From Desulfovibrio sp. ZJ369 (GTDB lineage Bacteria > Desulfobacterota > Desulfovibrionia > Desulfovibrionales > Desulfovibrionaceae): 36,074 nucleotides of DNA. The stretch is from NCBI RefSeq assembly GCF_011039085.1, contig NZ_JAAKEI010000029.1:1-36074 (forward strand), in the 5' to 3' direction. A model generated the notes under the pieces. It did no database searches. It was not told where the DNA came from and saw nothing but the letters and a program-made list of their open reading frames with translations. This document shows positions 15,468-26,763 of this stretch, one piece after another (the stretch's first letter is position 1; each line of letters opens with the position of its first letter). The position numbers and the translations under genes are program-made.

Positions 15468-18400
15468 GAGATTCCTCCACATATCGCGTTAGCGGCAATG
15501 CTGTCGAGCACCAGACCTTGTGTGGTTTCGCGGAGCACATGCAGACTCTTGAGTACATCAATGCAGCGCTGAAAGTCTTCAAGGAGCATCCCTCTAGGAA
15601 GGTCGATGAGTGAGGTGAGAACTTCTTCAGGGCATGCTTCGCCTTCGAGCTCAAGGAGTTTTTTCACCTCAAGGAGTTTTTTCACGACAGGCAGGACTTC
15701 AGGGGAGGTCGGCACGAAGTCTCCCGGAGTAAGGTTGCCAGGATCGGGCATCTTCTGGCGGAATTCCAGTACGGGGCTTATCAGACAGTGCCATCCTCCG
15801 GTATCCCTTATCATGGCATCGGCATGGCATCCGGGGAGCGTTTTCTCCTTGCACCAGTAATCTACGCTGTTTTCTGTCCAAAGGCAGAGAGGCATCTGAT
15901 AGCTGGAGAAGTTGTCAGCCAATCCCCGCTTCATGAGTTCATAAAGACATTCGGGGTCAACAATGCAGACGATTTTGACATACTTCTTATCAGTGCGAAG
16001 ATGACCGAGCCAGTCTTCCGCCTCCTTCATGAACGCAGGAACGTGAGGAAATTCGGAGGAAGAAATGGTAGCGATGAGACCTCCTTCGTGGATACTGTCA
16101 TAGGAAGCGCGCAGGGACTTCATGGCTTCAAGCACAGACATTCCTGAAAGTGCGGCGTACTTCATCTTGCCCCAGTAGATAGATTCTGCCTTACCCGCTA
16201 TGAACTTGAGGGCAGCAGGAATCTTTTCCAGTCCGAGGGCGTTAGATCCGGATATCCAGCAAAGACGGTTGGCCTTGTCGGCAAGCAGGTTATACTGCGA
16301 GGCCACGAGCACGCTGGCTTCACCCATACGCAGTTCATCGGGGTCGGCCACGGGCTGATAGGGCTGCTTGTAGTACTGCTCAAGCTTGAGCAATACGTTC
16401 TCCTGACCGCCGAGCAATTCTGCGATGTTGGGGGTACGCAGACGATAGCTGCCGCCGAGGGAAATGATGAGGCCAAGTCCTTCCATTTCGTGCAGGAGGC
16501 TTTGCAAGGTAGTTATATCGCCTCCGCTACCAGCGAATGCTGCGGGCCAGTAGCTGCGAAGTTCTCTCTGCAGCTGGCTGGTAGAGATCTTTTCCCCCTG
16601 CAGAATCGCCATGGCATAGCCGATGACGAGATAGCGCGTATCAAGAGCCAAAGTCATGGTGAAGCAATCGCGTATGCGGGTCTTCAGGTCCTGCGACTCG
16701 TAGACCATGAGCATGGTGCTTCTGTTGATGACGTGAACGGGCTCGCGGGAGGGAAGTCTGTTGATGCCCTTCACGAGCTCACTGCAGAACATCTGTATGA
16801 TCTTGGGCTGGTAGTTGCAGTAGTTGAGAGCCATCTGCACCAGCTGATGAGTCTCGAATTTCAATCCCAGAAACTGCATGGGTCTGGTCATCAGGTCGTA
16901 GGCAGCATCGGTGGAAAGGGGACCTATGCAGAGATTGGGGCCGAAGTGATACAGAGGGCTGTTGGGTTCGAGACTGAAGCGCTGAACGGAGTGCAGGCCG
17001 GTGAACACCACCTTGAAGTTGCGGGTCGTGTCCTGCATAAGGTTGCGCAGTACCTCCACGTCCGGGAATTTCTCAAGAGCATCTTTGTCGAGCGCTCTGT
17101 CACATTCATCGAGGAGAACGAGCACACGTCTGCCGCTTTTCTCATCAAGCCACCTCTTGACGTTGGTATTGAAAGTCTTGCGCGTAGTGTTGCTGTTCAC
17201 CACTCCGGCGTTGACGCAGTTGCGGATAACAACATCGAGTATGGACGAGTCCTGTACGGTCATGGTGTACTTGATAACCTTGACCCCGGTGCTCTTCTCG
17301 AGGTTATGCTCCTGATAGATTTGCTCGAGCAGAGCGCTCTTGCCGAGCTGACGGCCTCCGTAGATGATGCACGAACCTTCTCTATTGAAAACGCTGAACT
17401 TATCGTTTTCTCTGCCGAAGAACATCTCGCGGGGCACGGCCCCTGCCACATCCGGCGTATAAGGGTTGTAGGGAGAGCCAGCAAGAGCCACTTCAAAGAG
17501 TTTTTCCGTGCGGGTGGCTTCATCCTGTGAGGCGAGGAAGTGGAAGAGGTTTTCGTCGATCACCAGAGGAAAGACAGGCCATTTCTTGTGAGAAAGGCGT
17601 AGCATTTCCTTCCTTGCCTCATGCGAGAGAGCATTGCAGCAGACTATGGTGAGAGCTTCGCCTGCCTGTATGCGTCCGCTGGTGACAAGGGTGCTGATAT
17701 TCGTAGGGGTGACGTTCCAGCCAAAGGCTATGATGTGCTGTCCTCGGGCACCGCTTCCCCATTGGGGGAGCGGGCTGTTAATGGTCATGCTATAGCGTAT
17801 CACTATCCAGTGATTGGGGCGTCCATCAGTAAATACCTCTTCGGACTGGGCCTCAGAGGAGAGAACGAAACCCAACCGGCGCTGAAAGTCGGTGGTCACG
17901 CCGAGGAATTTGCTTTTGTTGTTCTTGATGCTGTTGGGGCTGAAGCTGCAGAGCTTCTGCCAGAGTTTGGCGAGCTCCTTATCGGCCGTGGAGATCCAGT
18001 AGTTCTCCGGCTTACCGTAGAAGTCGCTCGCGGCAAGCTCGGAGGAGCTCTTGGCGTTAAGCTTGGGTAGCTCTCCTTGCTGGAGCAGGTAGTTTTCCAG
18101 CCTGGCGATATTGTCCCACGCGGCGCTGAAGATGCGATTTCTGGCGACATCTTCCTTGAGATCCTTGAGGAAGGACAGGGCGTTTTCGGACGAAGCGGAT
18201 TTTTCCTGCAGTTCTTCGATGCGGATGTTCATGGCTTCGAGACTGCTCTTATCCCAATTCTGCAGTTCCACATATAGCGCTCTCAGCTCTCGAATGCCGA
18301 GGGCTTTGTCGGGGGTGTCGCTGTAGCGGGCGACTATCTCGCTGATCTGTCCATTGAGCTGGCTCTGCTGGTCGTACACGATAGCGCCGCGGAAGTAGCA

Positions 18401-21334
18401 CTCGCCAAGGTATTCCTTCAGCTTGTCCAGTTCCCGTTCAAAGGCTTCCTGCCACAGCTTCCGGCTGGCGTCCATGACTTCATCAAGGGAGAAGGGCATT
18501 GCGTTTGCCAGCATGGGGGCCTGGCTTTTCAGCAGGTCGCAAGAGAGAGTGGCGTCCTGTATGTTGGGAAAGAGCTCTATGAAGTCCCGAACCTGAGATA
18601 TTCTGCCGAAAGCCGTGTGTACGGCAAGGCTGGATGCCACGGCCCCGTCATCATCGAAGTGGCGGACGTGCAGAGCCTCGGCGAGGGAAGGAAACTTGAA
18701 AGTGTTTTCGCTTTCCGGCTCGGAGCAGGGGAGGCGCAGAGGCCAAAGCTCCAGTTCCCTGGCGGGAGAAATGGCGTCAAGGGAAGTGCGGCTGTGCAGA
18801 TCCTCCATAGTCTGAATGAACCACTGCCCTTCGGGACAGTTTTCAAGCTGGGCTTTCTGACGGACAATGATGGAGTTGAGTTTTTCCAGCTGATTCTCTG
18901 CAAAAGAGGACTCGTCCTTATCTTCCGAATTATAGAAAAAGTACCACTTCTTGCCGAGTTCTATGGCTATCCTAATATCTTTTATGATACTTTCACGCGC
19001 TTTGGCTTCGATCTTGGCCGGGACGAGGCTCTGGATGTGGCGTTCGTCCTGGTAGCGCTGCAGCGCGTTCTGTATGCCGTTCAGCTCCCTGGTCGTGCAT
19101 GCAGAAAGAAGCTTGCCGATGGCTCCTTCCTTTTTGAAGAGGCGCTGTTTCGTTTGGGTGGCAGGCTGATAGCTGGTCTTTCCCTTGGTTGCATGCGCTA
19201 TAAGTTTCTCGGTCTCCTTCTTGAGAAGGGTTTCATGATAGGCTCTTCTTTGATGGGTACTCTCGGAAAGAAGCACGTCTTCAAGGGGACTGCCACTGCG
19301 TACGACAGTGCAGAGTCCGTCCATGAAAGATTTGAGGCCGTAGCTCTCGCTGAGGCTGGAAGAGAGGGAGCTCGCGATGGTGAGCATGATCATTGGCGGT
19401 TCGGTCATCATCAGCGCGGGGCGGAGTATGGCAGCGGACAAGAGAATTTTCTGCTTTTCGCCCAGATTTTCCATATTCTCGGAGGCGAAATCACACAGAT
19501 CAGCTATCTCGGGATTGAGGCTGACAGTCCTGGACTGGTAATGCGTGCCGAGATGTATGAATTTGGCCAGCCATGCAGGGAAGGGGGAAGCTTCGCCAAG
19601 AGTCTTGGCCAGCCAGTAGAGGGCACAGCTGTCCTTTTTGACGATGAGCTGACGCACGAGATCGGCTGGATCGACATCCTCAAGAGTGGGCAGGGTGAGG
19701 GGGGTACCCGCAATGATTCCCTTGATGCCTTCCGTCAATGGGTCGCCGGATCTGCTGTCGAGCATTGCTTCCGATTCGGGCCATACAACCTCCTGCTGGG
19801 TGGGCGCGGAGATCGTGGCAGCCAGTGGACTGTCCGTGATGGCTGATGACTGGGGGGCTGGTTTGGGAACCTCCCGTACGGGAGGGACGCTGATTATCGT
19901 GGGCGCGACGAAATTTGCCGTGTCGGACGCGAACATTTGGGTGTCAATATCATCGGAAGAAAGCGGAAGTGTTTCGGCGTCAGACTCAAGTTCCTCATCT
20001 GTCTCGGCCTCGGAAGCGTTCTCCTGCTCGGGGCCAGCTGCAGGCTCAAGCTCGTCATCCACAGTTGCTTCGAGAGAGTGATCAATCTCCTGTCCTGGTT
20101 CGTCTTCGGACTCAGGTGTTGATTCTGGGGCGTCTTCAGGCTTGAGGGACGTAATACTTGCGTGTTCTGGTGCGCGTTCCGAATCGGAGACGGGCTCAGA
20201 CGCCAGTTCCGATTCGGCTTCAGTCCCTGCAGCAGTCTCCTCAGCGGTCTCCAGAGAATAGATCTTCTTTTTAAGCTTTGTGAGCAGGCTGCCGGAATAC
20301 GGAAAGTCGGGGAAGTGCTCGCAGATTTGGTCGACGTCGATTTCCAGTTCTCCGCGGATAGCCGGGAAAATGACCGAAAGCAGAGGGGATTCTTCTCTTG
20401 TAAGATTGCCATTTTCGAGGGCGGCGACCTCTTCTTCTGCCAGCATCTGGTCGCGCTGCATCAGCGGTGGGATAATGCGATTAAGGAGAGTTCGCAGAGT
20501 GTTGGCATCAAACTTGGGAGATAGCTTTTTCAGGCAGGCTTGGAAGAGCTCCTCCCGTACACTATCCATATGGCGCTGCAGGACGAGGGCGAGTTTCATG
20601 CCCGAAGAGGAAAGGCACTCCGAGAGCCGGGGCAGCTCCTCGATTTCCGTCATTCGGGTCAGACTTTCCCGCAGCTTCCTCATGCGGTTCAGGAAGGTTC
20701 GGTGGATGCGGCGCATTTCCAGCAGGTGTCTGTCGGCATCGACGACGTGCTCCAAGCTGTCCACAGTCTGCCCAGCGAAGTCCTCGCGGGCTTTATTGTA
20801 GCTTTTTACATATGATTTTATATCTAGATTAAAATCTTCCAAATTCCTTAGCGCCAGAGCGAAGGGGATGTGAGGCTCCAGCCTTTCCATAAGGAGACAC
20901 TCTTTCTGTTCGCTGTCAAGAGCCTCAGCGAGTTCTTGCTCAGAGGGAAAAGTTTCCTCGGGCATGGACAGGGCAAGGCCTATGTTGCGCAGGAGCAACA
21001 GAGTGACCCAAGGCTCATGGGAGTCTTCATCCAACTTGGAATACTCTTTGTACAAGAAGCTTCGACAGGCGTCCGCAGGGAACGTGGGAGGGATATTTTT
21101 GTTTGTCCTCAAGTCCTTGTAAAGCGTTGAGCTTATCTCGCCGCGACTTCGGCATTTCTTAAGCTGTCTCGCTATGGAGGCATCGTGTCGGGCGACTTCC
21201 GTCAAGACGTCATCATGGAGAAGGGCCCTGAGGATGTCTTTGTCCTTTTTCTTCCAGAGTATGCCGGAGGATTTGCTCACGCAGTAGGAGTCTATTTGCC
21301 TGAGAATGGAATTTTTTGGCGACGTGCTGTTCAT
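15464..21334 (-). CDS. 1956-residue STAND/AAA-like ATPase (candidate phage sensor)
   Basis: The first 360 residues are helical. Residues about 366-473 form a low-complexity acidic linker rich in Glu, Ser and Pro. A second helical region follows to about 1130. Residues about 1130-1310 are a separate alpha/beta-looking domain ending in SPYNPYTPDVAG. Then comes a P-loop domain: MFFGRENDKF at about 1310, Walker A YGGRQLGKS with Lys1332, and Walker B VLVLLDEC with Asp1409. A winged-helix-like segment (ISTSQLQRELRSYWP) and about 400 further residues finish the protein. The FGRE-GxxxxGKS-LLDEC architecture belongs to STAND/Orc-like ATPases, many of which are immune sensors. The gene is the largest in the window and heads a two-gene operon with the HEPN protein. 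The ribosome site before ATG 21334 is GCGAGGG. I do not recognise a named family. Confidence 0.75.
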   Translation of the reverse strand: MNSTSPKNSILRQIDSYCVSKSSGILWKKKDKDILRALLHDDVLTEVARHDASIARQLKKCRSRGEISSTLYKDLRTNKNIPPTFPADACRSFLYKEYSKLDEDSHEPWVTLLLLRNIGLALSMPEETFPSEQELAEALDSEQKECLLMERLEPHIPFALALRNLEDFNLDIKSYVKSYNKAREDFAGQTVDSLEHVVDADRHLLEMRRIHRTFLNRMRKLRESLTRMTEIEELPRLSECLSSSGMKLALVLQRHMDSVREELFQACLKKLSPKFDANTLRTLLNRIIPPLMQRDQMLAEEEVAALENGNLTREESPLLSVIFPAIRGELEIDVDQICEHFPDFPYSGSLLTKLKKKIYSLETAEETAAGTEAESELASEPVSDSERAPEHASITSLKPEDAPESTPESEDEPGQEIDHSLEATVDDELEPAAGPEQENASEAETDEELESDAETLPLSSDDIDTQMFASDTANFVAPTIISVPPVREVPKPAPQSSAITDSPLAATISAPTQQEVVWPESEAMLDSRSGDPLTEGIKGIIAGTPLTLPTLEDVDPADLVRQLIVKKDSCALYWLAKTLGEASPFPAWLAKFIHLGTHYQSRTVSLNPEIADLCDFASENMENLGEKQKILLSAAILRPALMMTEPPMIMLTIASSLSSSLSESYGLKSFMDGLCTVVRSGSPLEDVLLSESTHQRRAYHETLLKKETEKLIAHATKGKTSYQPATQTKQRLFKKEGAIGKLLSACTTRELNGIQNALQRYQDERHIQSLVPAKIEAKARESIIKDIRIAIELGKKWYFFYNSEDKDESSFAENQLEKLNSIIVRQKAQLENCPEGQWFIQTMEDLHSRTSLDAISPARELELWPLRLPCSEPESENTFKFPSLAEALHVRHFDDDGAVASSLAVHTAFGRISQVRDFIELFPNIQDATLSCDLLKSQAPMLANAMPFSLDEVMDASRKLWQEAFERELDKLKEYLGECYFRGAIVYDQQSQLNGQISEIVARYSDTPDKALGIRELRALYVELQNWDKSSLEAMNIRIEELQEKSASSENALSFLKDLKEDVARNRIFSAAWDNIARLENYLLQQGELPKLNAKSSSELAASDFYGKPENYWISTADKELAKLWQKLCSFSPNSIKNNKSKFLGVTTDFQRRLGFVLSSEAQSEEVFTDGRPNHWIVIRYSMTINSPLPQWGSGARGQHIIAFGWNVTPTNISTLVTSGRIQAGEALTIVCCNALSHEARKEMLRLSHKKWPVFPLVIDENLFHFLASQDEATRTEKLFEVALAGSPYNPYTPDVAGAVPREMFFGRENDKFSVFNREGSCIIYGGRQLGKSALLEQIYQEHNLEKSTGVKVIKYTMTVQDSSILDVVIRNCVNAGVVNSNTTRKTFNTNVKRWLDEKSGRRVLVLLDECDRALDKDALEKFPDVEVLRNLMQDTTRNFKVVFTGLHSVQRFSLEPNSPLYHFGPNLCIGPLSTDAAYDLMTRPMQFLGLKFETHQLVQMALNYCNYQPKIIQMFCSELVKGINRLPSREPVHVINRSTMLMVYESQDLKTRIRDCFTMTLALDTRYLVIGYAMAILQGEKISTSQLQRELRSYWPAAFAGSGGDITTLQSLLHEMEGLGLIISLGGSYRLRTPNIAELLGGQENVLLKLEQYYKQPYQPVADPDELRMGEASVLVASQYNLLADKANRLCWISGSNALGLEKIPAALKFIAGKAESIYWGKMKYAALSGMSVLEAMKSLRASYDSIHEGGLIATISSSEFPHVPAFMKEAEDWLGHLRTDKKYVKIVCIVDPECLYELMKRGLADNFSSYQMPLCLWTENSVDYWCKEKTLPGCHADAMIRDTGGWHCLISPVLEFRQKMPDPGNLTPGDFVPTSPEVLPVVKKLLEVKKLLELEGEACPEEVLTSLIDLPRGMLLEDFQRCIDVLKSLHVLRETTQGLVLDSIAANAICGGIS

Positions 21335-21753
21335 GGCGCCCTCGCTCGTGAAGAACCTTTTTCGGTATGGAAATTATTTTCACGTTAGCCCAGCACGTAA
21401 ATCAAGTAAACACTTTGGATGCAGCCAAGACAAAATCACTTAATTCTGCCGCAGAAATGCGGGGGGTCGGATGAGATCAAAGACAAAGCCCGGAATCATG
21501 TCCATCGTTTCGATGGATCAATTTTTTGGGGGGCAAGGTATTTGCGGATGGAGGAAGAGATGTGGCTTACAGGCATTACCCCTGCTCCACTCTTGAATGG
21601 GCATACTTCTGCCAGTAGGCCTCTGCCAGACTCGAAGTTCATCAAAGAATGTGCGCAAAAATTCTGAACACTACCTGGGTACGCTCATTATGAATGAAGT
21701 ACATTAGGTATGGTGATAGTTTGAGAATCCATGTATAATTTTGTGAAATTATA
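21335..21753. other. Intergenic region upstream of the ATPase gene
   Basis: No convincing gene is present. An 82-codon plus-strand frame (21419-21667) lacks recognisable features. TCCATCG (21501-21507) pairs with CGATGGA (21511-21517) and is followed by TCAATTTTTT, a plausible plus-strand terminator or the end of a small RNA. The ATPase promoter should lie within about 100 bp left of the resolvase remnant or closer to 21400; a TTGATT on the minus strand near 21400 is a weak -35 candidate. Confidence 0.35.
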
Positions 21754-22541
<788 letters not shown>

Positions 22542-22686
22542 GTTCTTTTCTCCTGTGATTGACGGGGCGTGACCCCGGTTTTGTCTTTTGCCTTTGGCGG
22601 TCAAGCGGCACGCTTGCCCACGGGTTTTCGCCAGAAAACCATAGTGGGCTATGGCTCGACCCTGAGCCGAGATTCCCGGCGGATGG

Positions 22687-23889
22687 TCAGCGCATCCTTG
22701 GGCGACGGCGTTGCGGCACGGCTTCCGGCTCTTGCCGGATTTGTTGTTCACGCTCGGACTGCTGGCGGGCCTCCGCTTCCTGACGCTCGCTCTGGCGTTG
22801 GAGCAGGTCGGCCCGCTTGCGATTCAGGAAGTCAAGATGCAGGGGCCGGATTTCCGGCAAACGCAAAAATTCCAGAAACCCAGCCATGATCGCGTCCGCT
22901 TTTTCCAATTGGGACTCCAGCGATTCTTTTTCCTCATGGCTGTGCTTTCTGTGGGCCGCGTATTCCCTTTCAAGCCGCGTCTGTTTTTGGCGTAACGCTT
23001 CCGCTTCCCGTTGCAGGTTTTCCATCCGCGTTTGGGTGATGTGCTTGACGGCAAGCGCCTTGTTCTGCTCGGCAATGAGAGCGGAGGCTTTTTGCAGGAC
23101 AGATTGGTAGTTGAAAACATTGGCCTTCGGGAGTGAGCACTCCTCCTGAAGAATTTTTTCCGCTTCTTCGGCCTGTTGCTCATACTCGGAGATGCTCTTT
23201 TTCAGCTCTCCTTCACGCTGTCCCAGAGCAGCAAGGATTTGCCGGGAGTTTTGGGCAAGTTCTTCAGATTCCCGAATCAGTCTGTTCAGGGCTTCCTGTT
23301 GCTGTTTGAACTCCCGCGTATCCAGATGCTTTTTGGCTGCTCCCGGCTTCTGTTCGACGCCGCGCTGGATGGCGAAGCCACGGCTTTGCAGATAGATGGG
23401 CAAGTCGGTTTGCAGCTTTTTCAGACTGGCGCGGGTATAGATGCTGTTGGCGCTGAGACGCCCGTCCGGCGTCACCGGCACATGAAGAAAGTGCATGTGC
23501 GGCGTCTTTTCATCAGTATGAACCATTGCCGAGATGACGTTTTCCCTGCCCACAAAATCTGTGAGATAAGCTGCGGCTTCCTCAAAAAAGCGTCTGGTTT
23601 CGTCTTTGCCGATTCGGGTAAAGAAGGATGTGTCGGAACTGACAATCAGACCGCACATGTGTACGGCGTCCTTGCGCACGGCCTTGACCAGGAACAGGTC
23701 GTCAATGCGGTTTTGAACGGCCTGCGCGTAGTTTGCTGAAACGGATTCATGCAGATCGTAGTTTCCCACGCTTCGGCTGTAATCAATGTCGGGGTTGGAG
23801 TGGCTCTCACGTTCGCGCCGGTTGTGTGACTGGATGCCGCGAATGGCGTCTTTCTTGAATTTATCCATATGCAAAACGAGATAGGACAT
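22687..23889 (-). CDS. mobV: MobV-family relaxase (Mob/Pre)
   Basis: The product has 400 residues. Family motifs are visible: SYLVLHMDKFKK at the N-terminus, HNRRERESHSNPDID (motif I type), NYDL nearby, and the metal-binding HTDEKTPHMHF with His124, Asp126, Glu127, His131 and His133. The C-terminal half is a long coiled coil rich in Gln, Glu and Arg. ATG 23889 is chosen because GGAGAAGGCGCT precedes it; the longer frame to 23943 reads into the GGTGACA repeats. MobV enzymes nick plasmids and mobilizable elements and use a helper's secretion channel. Their oriT is usually just upstream of the gene, which here is the repeat array. Confidence 0.93.
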   Translation of the reverse strand: MSYLVLHMDKFKKDAIRGIQSHNRRERESHSNPDIDYSRSVGNYDLHESVSANYAQAVQNRIDDLFLVKAVRKDAVHMCGLIVSSDTSFFTRIGKDETRRFFEEAAAYLTDFVGRENVISAMVHTDEKTPHMHFLHVPVTPDGRLSANSIYTRASLKKLQTDLPIYLQSRGFAIQRGVEQKPGAAKKHLDTREFKQQQEALNRLIRESEELAQNSRQILAALGQREGELKKSISEYEQQAEEAEKILQEECSLPKANVFNYQSVLQKASALIAEQNKALAVKHITQTRMENLQREAEALRQKQTRLEREYAAHRKHSHEEKESLESQLEKADAIMAGFLEFLRLPEIRPLHLDFLNRKRADLLQRQSERQEAEARQQSEREQQIRQEPEAVPQRRRPRMR

Positions 23890-23917
23890 AGCGCCTTCTC
23901 CCTGTATATTTTTCAGT

Positions 23918-24057
23918 GGTGACAGCGGTGACAGTGGTGACAACTCAGCAATGGCAAGGCGTTCCGGCTGTCACCACTCGAATAGGGAATGGTGACAGTG
24001 GTGACAGGCATAACCTCTTGTGACTGTAGGCTTGTCACCGTTGTCACCACTGTCACC
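23918..24057. repeat. GGTGACA iteron array (candidate oriV/oriT)
   Basis: GGTGACA occurs directly at 23918, 23927 and 23936 (9-bp period), inverted at 23969, directly at 23991 and 24000, and inverted at 24033, 24042 and 24051 (9-bp period). The outer triplets form an imperfect 25-bp inverted repeat. The array begins right after the primase-helicase stop and ends before mobV. A 9-bp spacing of heptamers with overall dyad symmetry suits a replication initiator or relaxosome binding site. Confidence 0.75.
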
Positions 24058-24059
24058 GC

Positions 24060-26708
24060 TCAATCAGACAAGGTTTGCGTAGGGGCTTCGTCCGTATCAT
24101 CCGGCAAGCACACGATATAGACGCGCACACGCCCAAGGCCGGGAAGGCGCTCCTGAGCTTTCAACCGATTTTTGTCTGGAGTGCGCAGCCAGCCCGCCTC
24201 ACGCAAAACACGCACGGCTCTTGTCTCGGAGTACCCTTTGACAACCTCGGCCCGAAAACTTTCCGGCAGAATCAGATACTCGGTTATGCTGTTGCGTGTG
24301 CGCCGAAAGCCCACGCGGTTGACGCAGGTGGCTGTTTGCGTATTCAAGTCCTGAAAACGGCTTGCCCCGTGCTGCTCAATAAACAGACGCACAGCCGCGA
24401 GAATGGCCGTATCCTCGGAAGCGCCGATGCCGCCGCGAGCGGTCAGCCAGTCCTGGAAACAGCGTTCGGTGCAACCAAGAGCGTCAAAGTCGGCGGGCAG
24501 AATCTCCATCTGCGCGGCCAGCCCTCCGGCCAGTCCGCAGAGCGCGAAGCGTTGGGCCACACGCCGCACCTGCCCGTCCGCTCCAGCAGGCACAAGACGA
24601 CCGACCGTATTGGCAAGAGCCGGTTGCAGCTCGGACAAAACCGTGGTCATCGTGTCGGATTCGGTCAGCTTTTGCAGAAAGGCACGGCCCGCATGGCCGT
24701 AATGGATGGCGGTCACTTCCTTCAGACGGTTGACCACGGCTCCGGCATCGGGAAGGCCGTGCAGTTCGGTGATCATGGTCGTATCCACGGGCAAGCCCAC
24801 AAAACGCACTTCCTGCCCGCCTCTGGACTTGAGACCGTTTTCGGCCAGCTTGTCGGCAAGGCCGAGTTCGCCGCTGGACAGAAAGAGCAGACGCCAGGCG
24901 TGCGACTTGCGAAGATTGCCTTCCCGACTGGAACGTCCCTTGCCCTGACCGTTGGCCAGCATATAGGCGCACTCCGCCAGAATCTTGCCGTTGACCTGCC
25001 CGACTTCATCCAGAATCAACACATTGTCGTTGTGCAGAACTGCGATGTTCTCCAAGCCGTTGTCGGTGGCGCGCCAGCTTCGGACGTGTTCCGGGCCGCC
25101 CCAGACGGACGCGGCAATCTGGAGGGCCGTTGTCTTGCCCGATGACGAACCGCCCTCAAAGCTGAAGCCGCCGCCTTCCAGACCGGCCAGACGCAGGAGC
25201 GGCCCGGCAAAGGCCGCGCACAGGGCAAAGCTCAGGCGGGCATTGCCGACGGCCAGCGTTGCGATTTCCCTCCAGCCGTCCAGAGTTCCGGCGGCGCGGT
25301 ACAGATCGCCGTGGTGCGCGGATTGCAGAACCACGTTTTCGCCGGAGGTGTTGCCGTACACGGCATCCGGCAGAATGTAGGCGGCCTTGTCCCAGCCGGT
25401 GCGGGGCACACAGCGGATGCGCCGGACGGGTCTGACGGCGGACAGGAAGTCCACAAGTTTTTTCCTGGTCAGCGGATTGCCGAACCAGCCGCCGGAAGCC
25501 AGTGCGCTGTACCAGTCGGCGTTCTGACGAAAGAGCAGCTCAATGGGCATGGGCCAGGCGTGCTTTTTGCCGTCCGGATCAGCCCATGCGAGCATCAGGC
25601 CCCATTCGTTGCCTTCGCTGTCGCGGGTCATGCCTTGCACATGGAGCGGGGGGCCGATACGGATTTCGTTCACCTCGCCGTCAGGCTTCGTCTCCAGCTT
25701 GTACAGCCCGGCGCGTTTGCCTTCCGGCACCAGAAAGAAGCCCTCGGGCATGGGGCAGTCGGCATCCTTTTCGCGGGCGGATGCAATGACAGCACGAACG
25801 GCCTCAAGGGAACGGAGCCGGTGCAGATCGTTGAAATCCGTGGCCCTGCCTTCATGAGCGGGGCAGACGGCCAGCTTGCCGCCCACGGCCCGCGCCGCTC
25901 TGGCAGCCGCTTCCTTGCCGGGATTCCACGGAGTGCCGTCGGGTTTGGCGGTTTCGCAGTCGTTGTCCGCGCACAGCACAAGCTCCCTGTCCGGGTGGAT
26001 GCTTCGGGCTGTGCGGGCCACGGCTTCCAGATTCCCGGCGGTGAAAGCCACCAGCACGGCGTATCCGGTGGCCAGATGCAGGCTTGCCGCAGTGGCGTAG
26101 CCTTCGGCAATGAGCAACGGGCCGTCCTGGGCATCATCCCTTGCCGGAAGGGAGAAAAAGCCGCCGGATGTTTTGCCGCCCTTGAGAAAGAACTTGTCCG
26201 GGTTGTTTGCCGGTTTTTCCGGCAGGATAAATTGCAGGCTCTGTATCTGGCCGGATGGGTTTGCTACGGGAACAATGAGCCGCCCGTCATCCGTCTGCCG
26301 CAAGCCGATGGCCGGGACTTCCTTTCGTTGCAGATACGGATGGTTGGAGTCGGTGGGCCTGGCATGGTTCCAGATGCTTGCGGCCAATTTTGCGGCATCT
26401 TCCCAGCGGCGATCCTGCTCGGCCCGCGTGTCGGCTTTGGCGGCGGCAATGCGCGTCCGTAGCGATTTGCGCTGGACGCTGTTTTCCTTTTCCGGCCGGG
26501 CTGTCCATGTGCCTTCATCTCCGGTGCGCCAGTTCTTCCACCAGATGGAGGGCGGATCGTCCAGAAATGCCTTGTACACGCCGTCCCTGCGCTGGGGCTT
26601 GCCTTCCGTAGCGCAGCGGTGCAGACATCCGTCCGTCTCCACATGCTCGACAATCAGTCCGGCTGTCCGGAGCTGCTCGGCAAAGGCTTGCTGAATATCC
26701 GCACTCAT
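24060..26708 (-). CDS. Primase-helicase with TOPRIM and DUF927 domains
   Basis: The product has 882 residues. The N-terminus lacks an obvious zinc ribbon but carries the small primase-type [18 protein letters not shown] segment. The TOPRIM region (about 190-305) includes [26 protein letters not shown] and [16 protein letters not shown]. The second half is a DUF927-type ATPase with Walker [13 protein letters not shown] (Lys525) and the Walker B-like [10 protein letters not shown]. Proteins of this layout prime and unwind DNA for replication of plasmids and integrative elements. The C-terminus has a winged-helix look. An excisionase-like HTH gene lies 55 bp upstream on the same strand, and the iterons follow directly after the stop, so this is the likely replication module of element B. 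Confidence 0.9.
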   Translation of the reverse strand: MSADIQQAFAEQLRTAGLIVEHVETDGCLHRCATEGKPQRRDGVYKAFLDDPPSIWWKNWRTGDEGTWTARPEKENSVQRKSLRTRIAAAKADTRAEQDRRWEDAAKLAASIWNHARPTDSNHPYLQRKEVPAIGLRQTDDGRLIVPVANPSGQIQSLQFILPEKPANNPDKFFLKGGKTSGGFFSLPARDDAQDGPLLIAEGYATAASLHLATGYAVLVAFTAGNLEAVARTARSIHPDRELVLCADNDCETAKPDGTPWNPGKEAAARAARAVGGKLAVCPAHEGRATDFNDLHRLRSLEAVRAVIASAREKDADCPMPEGFFLVPEGKRAGLYKLETKPDGEVNEIRIGPPLHVQGMTRDSEGNEWGLMLAWADPDGKKHAWPMPIELLFRQNADWYSALASGGWFGNPLTRKKLVDFLSAVRPVRRIRCVPRTGWDKAAYILPDAVYGNTSGENVVLQSAHHGDLYRAAGTLDGWREIATLAVGNARLSFALCAAFAGPLLRLAGLEGGGFSFEGGSSSGKTTALQIAASVWGGPEHVRSWRATDNGLENIAVLHNDNVLILDEVGQVNGKILAECAYMLANGQGKGRSSREGNLRKSHAWRLLFLSSGELGLADKLAENGLKSRGGQEVRFVGLPVDTTMITELHGLPDAGAVVNRLKEVTAIHYGHAGRAFLQKLTESDTMTTVLSELQPALANTVGRLVPAGADGQVRRVAQRFALCGLAGGLAAQMEILPADFDALGCTERCFQDWLTARGGIGASEDTAILAAVRLFIEQHGASRFQDLNTQTATCVNRVGFRRTRNSITEYLILPESFRAEVVKGYSETRAVRVLREAGWLRTPDKNRLKAQERLPGLGRVRVYIVCLPDDTDEAPTQTLSD

Positions 26709-26763
26709 GCCTCACCTCCGGGATGGCCAGACAGAAACCGCAACCTATGAAAAAGACGGGGAT

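Noticed and set aside
21419..21667. 82-codon plus-strand frame upstream of the ATPase gene
   Set aside because: It has no ribosome site of note, no domain, and a terminator-like hairpin inside it.
23918..24057. CRISPR array
   Set aside because: The repeats are 7-9 bp, in both orientations, without spacers of constant length, and no cas gene is nearby.
24075..26462. Long plus-strand frames (356 and 383 codons)
   Set aside because: They are antisense to the primase-helicase with Walker and TOPRIM motifs; no domain was seen in them.
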